DNA of 64,000 nt. Origin: Moraxella caprae DSM 19149 (GTDB taxonomy: Bacteria > Pseudomonadota > Gammaproteobacteria > Pseudomonadales > Moraxellaceae). The position numbers and the translations under genes were made by a program. The stretch lies in NCBI RefSeq assembly GCF_000426885.1, contig NZ_AUGF01000001.1, positions 1 to 64,000 on the forward strand, read 5' to 3'. Each line of letters opens with the position of its first letter. Within the stretch, counting starts at the first letter, position 1. Positions 24,898 through 31,288 of this stretch are shown piece by piece. The notes below the pieces were generated by a model, which had not been told where the DNA came from, ran no database searches, and was given only the letters and a program-made list of their open reading frames with translations.

Positions 24898-24955
24898 GTC
24901 TAACGACTTTTTTAATTTCTACTATTATAGATTCAATGGTGTCCGCCATTATCCA
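24898..24955 (+). CRISPR. Solitary type V-A (Cas12a) repeat with guide
   Basis: The 35-nt repeat (24898-24932) shares its first ten bases, GTCTAACGAC, and the handle AATTTCTACT with the Moraxella Cas12a repeat known to me, and ends ATTATAGAT. The normal stem GUAGA is AUAGA, leaving one C-A mismatch. The guide starts TCAATGGTGTCCGCCATTAT and covers the start of a MADTI-coding traR allele overlapping the holin stop (TAATG). This phage's own traR has the same first 12 guide bases after a TTTG PAM (24840-24855) and then differs. There is no second repeat, and Cas12a does not need one. Confidence 0.82.
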
Positions 24956-25173
24956 CCCCCTTGCCCTGCGTTGGGATTGGATTGCTTAACAAAGCGTAAA
25001 ATCAGCCCACACACCGCTACAATGGCAGTCATTTTGTCTTGAATGACTGGTGGTAAAAGCTGTGTAATTTCTGGTGGTAGGGGCGTGGTTGCCAAAAAGA
25101 CAATCAGCACAAACGCCCAGTTAGAAAACCATTTGTAGCCTGTTTGCCAGTTATCAACGAGTAGCTTATTCAT
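24949..25173 (-). CDS. Holin-like membrane protein
   Basis: The product is 74 residues with two hydrophobic segments (WAFVLIVFLATTPL and MTAIVAVCGLILRFV) and a short polar C-terminus ending GQGGG, the profile of a small holin. It overlaps the lysozyme gene by four bases. The stop TAA lies inside the guide of the Cas12a-like unit. It would form the membrane lesions that time lysis. Confidence 0.7.
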   Translation of the reverse strand: MNKLLVDNWQTGYKWFSNWAFVLIVFLATTPLPPEITQLLPPVIQDKMTAIVAVCGLILRFVKQSNPNAGQGGG

Positions 25174-25709
25174 GCCAATACCTCCTGTGTTTCATCGGTG
25201 CTGGCAATACTGTCTTGGGCGACAAATTTTAAATTGTCGCTCATTCGTCTCATCCAGCCACGCCCAAAGTGATTGAAACTTGAAATTTTGGTGTAGAAGG
25301 CAATGCGTTCAGCGTTAAACAAATCAGTCAAATGCTTGGCGTTGTCGTCCATTGCTTGCCGTGTTACTTTACCAATCACACCGTCATCTACCACGCCTAC
25401 GGCTCGTTGGAGCATTCGTTTGGCATTGCCAATGCCGTGATTAACGCCAGCATCAAACAGCTGAAAAGCAAAGGCAAAGCCATATTTTTCGGTAAGTTCA
25501 TCACAATTTAGCGTATCCCAAAACCGTGCCTTGTAAATCTGTTCTACCACGCTCATCGGAATTGACCGCATTGACCCTGTATAGCCAAATTGACGAGCCG
25601 TGCCAATGGTGATGCCATAGTTGGTTTCGCCCCCTTTGTCTTTGGGGTCATTGACATAACCGCCTTCGTGTTTTAAGACCCGTTTGAGTGCTGTTTTAAA
25701 ATTTGACAT
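25170..25709 (-). CDS. Endolysin, glycosyl hydrolase 108 family
   Basis: The product is 179 residues with the GH108 N-terminal signature HEGGYVNDPKDKGGETNYGI, whose Glu is catalytic, then the FQLFDAGVNHGIGNAKRMLQ segment and a C-terminal peptidoglycan-binding part. It cleaves the glycan backbone of peptidoglycan at lysis. No signal peptide is seen, so it depends on the holin. Its Shine-Dalgarno AGGAG sits in the 3' arm of a 13-bp hairpin whose 5' arm is mostly removed when transcription begins at the late promoter. Confidence 0.88.
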   Translation of the reverse strand: MSNFKTALKRVLKHEGGYVNDPKDKGGETNYGITIGTARQFGYTGSMRSIPMSVVEQIYKARFWDTLNCDELTEKYGFAFAFQLFDAGVNHGIGNAKRMLQRAVGVVDDGVIGKVTRQAMDDNAKHLTDLFNAERIAFYTKISSFNHFGRGWMRRMSDNLKFVAQDSIASTDETQEVLA

Positions 25710-25713
25710 AAAA

Positions 25714-25786
25714 AATCTCCTAAGTAAAAATACTTAGGAGATTATGCAATGGGCAGGGTGTTTTTGTCTTTTAACCTGTTTTAAAG
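25714..25786 (-). promoter_or_regulatory. Late promoter Plys inside an RBS-sequestering hairpin
   Basis: The box CTTTAAAA…GGTTAAAAGAC (25786-25766), 19 bases, then CATAAT (25746-25741). A 13-bp perfect hairpin (25743-25731 with 25726-25714) pairs CTCCT with the lysozyme AGGAG. The predicted start, about 25734, excludes CTCCT from the mRNA. RNA coming from the upstream activator gene would keep the stem and hide the ribosome site. Confidence 0.75.
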
Positions 25787-25831
25787 ATTGGTTGTTGATA
25801 TTTTTGGGCAAATTTGGGTTCGCCACTACAT

Positions 25832-26191
25832 TCATTCATAATCAAATAGGTCATATTGATTTTGTTTTCTTTCAATCTCACTCATTCGTTTTAAAATGCG
25901 GTAAATATAGGGCAAGGATAAGCCATATTCTTGCGACAGTTCAGCGTGGTTGTGTCCGTTGAACGCACGATAAATTTCCACATCTCGCTTATCGGCAAGA
26001 AATTTGCTGTCTTTGATGACATAAATCAGCTGACCGCCCCAATGCTGACTGATTTGAAACATCAGCTCATTGGCGACTTGGCAAGCAAGGTCGGGGGCAA
26101 TGTTGATTTCTGCTAATAGGCTTTCGGTATGGCTTTTTAAATCGTTTAGAAGTGCGTTGCCTTGCTTGCTGGTTTTACCTTGTTTTTTCAC
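25832..26191 (-). CDS. Mor/C-family late transcription activator
   Basis: The product is 119 residues with the Mor signature: GGQLIYVIKDSKF, the loop before the DNA-binding part, then AFNGHNHAELSQEYGLSLPYIYRILKRM as helix-turn-helix. Mor and C of phage Mu are dimers that activate middle and late promoters. Only one member is found here, so it likely does both jobs. The four dyad boxes upstream of the late operons are its probable sites. It is the first gene of the leftward arm. Confidence 0.88.
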   Translation of the reverse strand: MKKQGKTSKQGNALLNDLKSHTESLLAEINIAPDLACQVANELMFQISQHWGGQLIYVIKDSKFLADKRDVEIYRAFNGHNHAELSQEYGLSLPYIYRILKRMSEIERKQNQYDLFDYE

Positions 26192-26283
26192 TATAAATTA
26201 CCTATTTTATGGTAAAAATCACTAAAAAATTTGTTATTTATATGAAATTATGCCAAAAAATAGGCAATTTTACAAGATTTTTC

Positions 26284-26311
26284 TTGACAATAAGATGATC
26301 TATGCTAGAAT
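26284..26311 (+). promoter_or_regulatory. Strong sigma70 promoter of a short RNA
   Basis: TTGACA (26284-26289), 16 bases, then TGC and TAGAAT (26306-26311). No gene follows; a terminator lies about 40-70 bases downstream. Confidence 0.6.
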
Positions 26312-26317
26312 ATCGCC

Positions 26318-26388
26318 AGAATGTCAGCACGCCAAGAGCGTCCGAACATCAAAAAGCCCCCAATTTTTTTAGGATTGGGGGCTTTGTT
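26318..26388 (+). ncRNA. Candidate small RNA, about 70 nt
   Basis: Bounded by the promoter at 26284-26311 and a 12-bp terminator stem, AAAGCCCCCAAT/ATTGGGGGCTTT (26353-26385). The unpaired 5' part reads GTCAGCACGCCAAGAGCGTC. It lies between the Mor/C gene and the gene behind the repressor, on the strand opposite to both. No target is evident. Confidence 0.45.
26353..26385. terminator. Bidirectional terminator
   Basis: A 12-bp stem with a 9-base loop. On the minus strand it directly follows the stop at 26398 and ends the repressor transcript in CTTTTT; on the plus strand it ends the candidate small RNA. Confidence 0.8.
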
Positions 26389-26397
26389 TGGGGGTGA

Positions 26398-26844
26398 TTA
26401 AGGCTCAACGGTTTGGGCGTGAACACCTACAAAACTCTGCATAATAAAGCTCATCTCTGTTTGAGCCAAGCTACCCAAAGTAAACACATTGCCTTGTATG
26501 AAAACCCCTGCAATTTCTTCGGATACTAGAACAAACTTGCGAAAGTTTGCTTGCTTGCCCATTAAGTCAGCATTAGAAACAACCAAAATCATATCACGAT
26601 TGTGTTGTAGTGCTGATTGTAGTTGCAAGCCACGCTTATAATGTTCTCGGTGTGGCTCTATGCCACAAGCAAGCAGAATTTTGCGAAACAAATCAGCCAT
26701 TGTATCACCCACTTCCATTTCAATATGCACAACATATTTGTTGTCCAAACTTAGGCTTGGCGATGGAATTTTATCAATAATCCACAAATTAGAATGATTA
26801 ACCAACCATTTCAAGGTTGTATCTTTAATCTGCACAAAATTCAT
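26398..26844 (-). CDS. Hypothetical protein co-transcribed with the repressor
   Basis: The product is 148 residues. It lies four bases behind the repressor stop and is closed by a terminator, so it is probably made in the lysogen. The middle part (RDMILVVSNADLMGKQANFR) resembles a Walker B-like strand with an Asp, but no P-loop is present, so I do not call it an ATPase. Position suggests a lysogeny-stage role such as exclusion of other phages or repressor modulation. No family recognised. Confidence 0.6.
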   Translation of the reverse strand: MNFVQIKDTTLKWLVNHSNLWIIDKIPSPSLSLDNKYVVHIEMEVGDTMADLFRKILLACGIEPHREHYKRGLQLQSALQHNRDMILVVSNADLMGKQANFRKFVLVSEEIAGVFIQGNVFTLGSLAQTEMSFIMQSFVGVHAQTVEP

Positions 26845-26847
26845 AAA

Positions 26848-27225
26848 CTAATCCTTTCTATTAAAACTATTCAAAACTTGACTGTTGGGGCTATTGACAA
26901 CCCCAACCGCCTCCGAAACAGGCTCAACGCCTGACAATAACAACAACGCTCTGTATCGCAAATTTTCATTTGCTCCACGCAATTTTTCCAAAAACAATTG
27001 TTCCTCTGCACTCAATGGTGGAACGCTTGGATTGCCCGTTAAAAGATAATTGACATCAAAACCCAAATCCCTTAATGCAAACAATTTATCACTTGGAATG
27101 GGTGTGTCAGCCTCCCACCGTGATACAGATTTTTCAACCACACCTAACTGCTCCGCAAGGGCTTTTTGGGTCAAATTTAACCGTTTACGCTCATTTTTTA
27201 GCCAATTTGAGACATTTAAGTACAT
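26848..27225 (-). CDS. Phage repressor, XRE-type HTH
   Basis: The product is 125 residues from ATG 27225 (MYLNVSNWLKNERKRL), chosen because GGTGG lies six bases upstream; a TTG four codons earlier is also in frame. Residues about 8-60 are a Cro/CI-type HTH (LTQKALAEQLGVVEKSVSRWE). The C-terminus has no protease-type dimerisation domain, so induction probably does not follow RecA cleavage. It reads away from the early operon and likely binds the palindromes between 27252 and 27297. Its role equals Mu c. Confidence 0.82.
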   Translation of the reverse strand: MYLNVSNWLKNERKRLNLTQKALAEQLGVVEKSVSRWEADTPIPSDKLFALRDLGFDVNYLLTGNPSVPPLSAEEQLFLEKLRGANENLRYRALLLLSGVEPVSEAVGVVNSPNSQVLNSFNRKD

Positions 27226-27251
27226 TTTTTCCACCAAAATACTTTACAAAC

Positions 27252-27325
27252 GGACAAAAATGTCCTATTATATATCCACACAAGGAAATCCCCTTGTAAA
27301 AATCGGTAAATAAAAGGGTAATTGT
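27252..27325. promoter_or_regulatory. Early/repressor control region with two operators
   Basis: Palindrome 1 is GGACAAAAATGTCC (27252-27265). Palindrome 2 has ACAAGG and CCTTGT arms (27280-27297). A rightward promoter TTGTAA (27295-27300), 17 bases, GGTAAT overlaps palindrome 2. A leftward -10 TATAAT (27272-27267) abuts palindrome 1. This is the likely switch between lysogenic and lytic transcription. Confidence 0.6.
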
Positions 27326-27355
27326 ACCACAGTTTTTACTTATATTGGAGTTTTT

Positions 27356-27571
27356 ATGACCCGAGAACAGCAATCCCGTCTTGTCAAACAACGGCTCTAC
27401 GCCCAAGGCATCACTGTCAAACAATGGGCAGTCAATCACGGCTTTTCTGCCCACGAAGTCTACAAAGTCCTAAGTGGCGAACGCAAAGGGCTATATGGGC
27501 GAGGCTTTGAAATCGCCCAAAAACTCGGCATTGTCGCCACCACCGACCACCACAACCAACCCAATCCCTAG
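27356..27571 (+). CDS. BcepMu gp16-like DNA-binding protein (Ner position)
   Basis: The product is 71 residues: SRLVKQRLYAQGITVKQWAV, NHGFSAHEVYKVLSGERKG, GFEIAQKLGI. This is the helix-turn-helix pattern of the BcepMu gp16 family. As the first gene of the early operon it stands where Mu has ner, which represses early and repressor promoters after infection. TTGGAG precedes the start. Confidence 0.75.
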   Translation: MTREQQSRLVKQRLYAQGITVKQWAVNHGFSAHEVYKVLSGERKGLYGRGFEIAQKLGIVATTDHHNQPNP

Positions 27572-27580
27572 GAGCATCGT

Positions 27581-28270
27581 ATGGAGCTTATCCCAGTAAC
27601 AAACCGCCTTATCGGTAACCGCCAAATCCCAACCGCAAATGCCCGTGAATTGCACGCTTTTTTGCAAGTCAAAAGCAAATTTGCCGAATGGATTAACCGC
27701 CGTATTAATGAATATAAATTTATTGAAAATCAAGATTTTATCAGTTTTTCCGAAAATTCGGAAAAACTCCAAAACGGTCGCCCAACCAAAGACTACTTTA
27801 TTAGCCTAAATATGGCAAAAGAACTCGCTATGGTAGAACGCACTGACAAAGGGCGGCAGGCTCGTCAATATTTTATTGACTGCGAAAGACAGCTACACGA
27901 GCTGACCATCGCTCACCAAACCAAAGCAGTGAGTAAAAACGCCAACTGGCATTTAACCCAACTCATTAACACCCTTAAAACCACCGTGCATAATCAGCAA
28001 AAAGCAATGGATAAGATTGTCAGTCTGCACGAACAAAGTTTACAGTTACAAGCCTTGTCGCTGGAATTGTTGCAACGCCAAGCTCTTGCCAAAAAAAGCT
28101 ACCGCCAAGCGGTACTCTATGATGTAGATTGTGTCTTTGATTTGGTTGAGCAAGGCTATACCAATGCCCAAATCAGCGAAAAATTGGGGCTTAGCACTTA
28201 TGCCATTAGCCGTATCAAAAACCACCGTTATAGCCTTGACAACGACACAGGTCGGCTAAGCTACCATTAA
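27581..28270 (+). CDS. AntA-type antirepressor with C-terminal HTH
   Basis: The product is 229 residues. Residues about 15-110 are an AntA/AntB antirepressor domain (ARELHAFLQVKSKFAEWINR, KDYFISLNMAKELAMVERT, KGRQARQYFIDCERQL). Residues about 180-225 hold a helix-turn-helix (YTNAQISEKLGLSTYAISRI). Antirepressors bind and disarm phage repressors. Presence in the early operon suggests it lifts repression in trans or regulates early genes. Confidence 0.8.
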   Translation: MELIPVTNRLIGNRQIPTANARELHAFLQVKSKFAEWINRRINEYKFIENQDFISFSENSEKLQNGRPTKDYFISLNMAKELAMVERTDKGRQARQYFIDCERQLHELTIAHQTKAVSKNANWHLTQLINTLKTTVHNQQKAMDKIVSLHEQSLQLQALSLELLQRQALAKKSYRQAVLYDVDCVFDLVEQGYTNAQISEKLGLSTYAISRIKNHRYSLDNDTGRLSYH

Positions 28271-28280
28271 GGAGATAACA

Positions 28281-28559
28281 ATGAGCAAATCCGCCGAAAA
28301 AGTCCTAACGACACTCAAAGCCCTACGGGGACACACCCTAACAGGCGTATCGGTGTCCGAGCTTGCCAAGACCACAGGCGAGTCTCAGTCGCAAGTCTGC
28401 CGTTATCTTGCCACCCTTGTCGGTCAAGGCTTTGCCCGTCAAGATGACAATGGACTGTATTATTTGTCCGTTGCCTTTGTGCAAATCGCCACCGCTCATC
28501 AAAAAGAGATAGAGTTTGCCCAAGCACGGATTAACGAAATCCGCCAATTAACCCTTTAA
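28281..28559 (+). CDS. IclR-type winged-helix protein
   Basis: The product is 92 residues, consisting only of an N-terminal winged helix as in IclR regulators (KVLTTLKALRGHT, SVSELAKTTGESQSQVCRYL, GQGFARQDDNGLYYL) with a short helical tail. No effector domain. Short proteins like this occur in early operons of Mu-like phages; target unknown. GGAGATAACA precedes the ATG. Confidence 0.72.
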   Translation: MSKSAEKVLTTLKALRGHTLTGVSVSELAKTTGESQSQVCRYLATLVGQGFARQDDNGLYYLSVAFVQIATAHQKEIEFAQARINEIRQLTL

Positions 28560-28593
28560 CTTATTAAACTTTTTAAAAAATTTGGAGCAGTTT

Positions 28594-29493
28594 ATGAACC
28601 AAATGATTGATATGACACAAGACGGTGTTACGGTTATTTCTGAAAGTACCGATAATCAAGAAATGGCAATCAGCCAGCACGCCCAAGCGGTTGGTGTGCT
28701 TGCCACCAAACTTGGCTATGACGGCACATTGAGCGTAGGAGCGTTGGAAGACGGTATTCGTTTTTACCAACTGCGGACGGCTGAGTCGTGCTTTGAAATG
28801 GGCAAACGCTTATTGCTACTAAAAGAAATGACCGCACACGGCGAATTTAGCAAGCGTGTGGAAATGCTTGGGTTTAGCAAGCGTATGGCTCAAAAATTTA
28901 TGTCAGCCGTATTGAAATTGTCAAATGCGAATTCGAGTTCGCTTTTGCAAAAAGCAGGAACACAAACCAAACTTTTGGAGCTTATCAGCCTTGATGATGA
29001 CGAAATCCAAGTGATTGAAGAAGGTGGTAGTATTGGCGAAGTGAACTTGGACAGCATTGAAACAATGAGTGTGCGAGAGCTAAAACAAGCCCTGCGAGAT
29101 GCCAAAGCCGACAACCAAGCCAAAGAAAACATCATCAAGAAAAAAGATGAAAAATTGAACGAGTTGGACGCAGAGCTGACCAAGCTACAAGCTCCTGCCA
29201 AAGTCAAAGAACGAGCCGAAACTGAGCAACAACAGCTTGCCAAAAGCGTGTTGGAAAAAATCCAAGAAAGTACGCTGACCCTGTACAATGACATCACTCG
29301 CTTTGTGAACGCTTGCCAAGCGGTCGCTGAGACCATTGAAGAGCATGGTTTGTACCACCTACAAGAGCAGTACGAGATGAGTATTGTTGCAAGTTTTCAG
29401 CAGATTGCCGAACTTAGCACTACGCTTGGCGTGCAGATTGACTTTGAAAATATGGTAACACCGTCTTGGGCGAACCAAGCCGAGCAAAACTAA
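28594..29493 (+). CDS. DUF3102 protein
   Basis: The product is 299 residues from ATG 28594 (MNQMIDMTQDGVTV) after GGAG; an in-frame TTG four codons earlier overlaps that ribosome site. The DUF3102 part is at about 60-120 (FEMGKRLLLLKEMTAHGEFS, GFSKRMAQKFM). A long coiled coil follows. The family is common in phages and plasmids and possibly binds DNA. It directly precedes the transposase gene. Confidence 0.75.
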   Translation: MNQMIDMTQDGVTVISESTDNQEMAISQHAQAVGVLATKLGYDGTLSVGALEDGIRFYQLRTAESCFEMGKRLLLLKEMTAHGEFSKRVEMLGFSKRMAQKFMSAVLKLSNANSSSLLQKAGTQTKLLELISLDDDEIQVIEEGGSIGEVNLDSIETMSVRELKQALRDAKADNQAKENIIKKKDEKLNELDAELTKLQAPAKVKERAETEQQQLAKSVLEKIQESTLTLYNDITRFVNACQAVAETIEEHGLYHLQEQYEMSIVASFQQIAELSTTLGVQIDFENMVTPSWANQAEQN

Positions 29494-29503
29494 GGGGTAA
29501 GCC

Positions 29504-31288
29504 ATGAACGACCTTGCACGCACCGACTATTTGCGAGAGATTGTCCAAAAGCTCACTCATGCCAAGCACGGTGAGAAAGGCAACATCATCGCCAAAGCGT
29601 GCGACACTTTGCAGATTAGCCGTCCGCAGTTATACCGTGAATTGGAAACCGTTGGCTTTGAAAGTGATAGAAAAACTCGCTGTGATAAGGGCAAGACGGT
29701 CGTCCCTGCCGAAGTCGCCGAGCAGGTAGGGGCAATGGTACACCTTGCCACTCGTGCCAATGGTAAAAAGACCTTACCTATCAGCACCGCCCTAGAAATT
29801 TTACAGGCAGACGGTAAAGTCCCAAAGGTAAGTCCTGCGACAATCAGCCGAGTGATGAAAGCCAATATGTGCCACCCAAAACAACTTGCCACGCCAACCG
29901 CTCACACCAGAATGCGTAGTTTGCACCCAAACCACCTATGGCAAGTTGATGCGTCCGTTTGTGTGATTTTTTATTTACCCAAAGACAAACAGGGGCGTGG
30001 GGGCGGTATGCAAATTATGGACGAAAAGAAATTTTACAAAAACAAACCGCACAACCTTAAAAAGATTGAAAATGAGCGAGTCATTCGCTATGTCATCACC
30101 GACCATTATAGTGGCTGGGTGTATGTGGAATATGTGGCAGGGGCAGAAAGTAGCGAGAACCTAACCCAAGTGTTTTTAAATGCCATACAAATTCGTGGCT
30201 TTGATGAACCCATGCACGGCGTGCCGTTTATTCTTTATGCGGATAAAGGCTGTGCCAACACATCAGGGCTTTTTAAAAATCTCATGGAGCGACTGGACAT
30301 CACATTCATCGCCCACGCCACAGGTAATAGCCGTGCAAAGGGGCAGGTGGAAAACGCCAACAACATCGTAGAGACGCAGTTTGAAGGTCGCTTTAAGTTT
30401 TTAAACATTGAAAACATTGAGCATTTGAATGCGTTGGCAAAGCGGTGGCGAGTGGACTACAACGAACACAAAAAACACAGCCGAACCAAACGCACAAGAA
30501 ACGAAGTTTGGCGAACGATTGCGGTTAATCAGCTTAGAAAAGCCCCATCAATGGAGCTGTGCAAAGAGCTTGTCAGTACCGTGCCTGTGGAGCGTACCGT
30601 TCGTGGTAATTTGACGATTAGTCATAGTGTTAAGGGCTACGGCTCGCACGATTATGACCTACGCCACATTAACGGCATTTATCCCAAAGCCAAAGTGTCT
30701 GTGGTGGTTAATCCTTATCGCAGTCCGTGCGTGGATGTGATTGTACCGACCGCAGGGGGCGAGAGCGTAACTTATACGGTTGAACCAATGCAGACAGATT
30801 GGGTGGGCTTTGATGTCAATGCCCCTGTGGTTGGACAAGAGATAAAAGCGATGCCAAACAGCCAAATTGACAACCAACGCAATAAAGCCATCAAAACCGC
30901 CTATGGTGTGGATACGCTTGAAAAGGCAGAACTTGCCCAAGCTAAAAAAGCGGTGGCGTATGACGGCAAACTCAATATTATGGCAGACATCGACAGCCAC
31001 GAACAAAAAGACTATATGCCCAAAGGCGGTGAGAAACTTAGCACGCCAGCCATTGACCGCACGCCACAGTCTCGCAAACTTGCCCCATTCAACTGGGTGC
31101 AAACCGCCAAAGTCATCAGAGCGGAAATTGGCGATAAGTGGACAGCCGAGCATTATCGTGAGTTGCAGGAGACTTTCCCCACAGGCGAAGTACCGCAGGA
31201 AGTCATCAGCGAGATTATCAAAGGCATTTTAGAGCCAAAAGAAACGGAGCATGAATATGACGAATACCCCCAAGCATTGGCTGGATAA
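29504..31288 (+). CDS. MuA-type DDE transposase
   Basis: The product is 594 residues. The N-terminal part holds HTH domains (ACDTLQISRPQLYRELE; VSPATISRVM). The integrase core begins near 145 with WQVDASV (first Asp), has ILYADKGC near 245 (second Asp) and RAKGQVENANNIVE near 285 (Glu). A Mu-type beta-barrel (VKGYGSHDYDLRHINGIYPK) and a basic C-terminus that should contact MuB follow. It cuts the prophage ends and joins them to target DNA for integration and replicative transposition. Its coding end overlaps MuB by 38 bases. Confidence 0.93.
   Translation: MNDLARTDYLREIVQKLTHAKHGEKGNIIAKACDTLQISRPQLYRELETVGFESDRKTRCDKGKTVVPAEVAEQVGAMVHLATRANGKKTLPISTALEILQADGKVPKVSPATISRVMKANMCHPKQLATPTAHTRMRSLHPNHLWQVDASVCVIFYLPKDKQGRGGGMQIMDEKKFYKNKPHNLKKIENERVIRYVITDHYSGWVYVEYVAGAESSENLTQVFLNAIQIRGFDEPMHGVPFILYADKGCANTSGLFKNLMERLDITFIAHATGNSRAKGQVENANNIVETQFEGRFKFLNIENIEHLNALAKRWRVDYNEHKKHSRTKRTRNEVWRTIAVNQLRKAPSMELCKELVSTVPVERTVRGNLTISHSVKGYGSHDYDLRHINGIYPKAKVSVVVNPYRSPCVDVIVPTAGGESVTYTVEPMQTDWVGFDVNAPVVGQEIKAMPNSQIDNQRNKAIKTAYGVDTLEKAELAQAKKAVAYDGKLNIMADIDSHEQKDYMPKGGEKLSTPAIDRTPQSRKLAPFNWVQTAKVIRAEIGDKWTAEHYRELQETFPTGEVPQEVISEIIKGILEPKETEHEYDEYPQALAG

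Noticed and set aside
26398-26844. Truncated MuB-like ATPase
   Set aside because: A Walker B-like strand exists but there is no P-loop or HTH; left as unknown.
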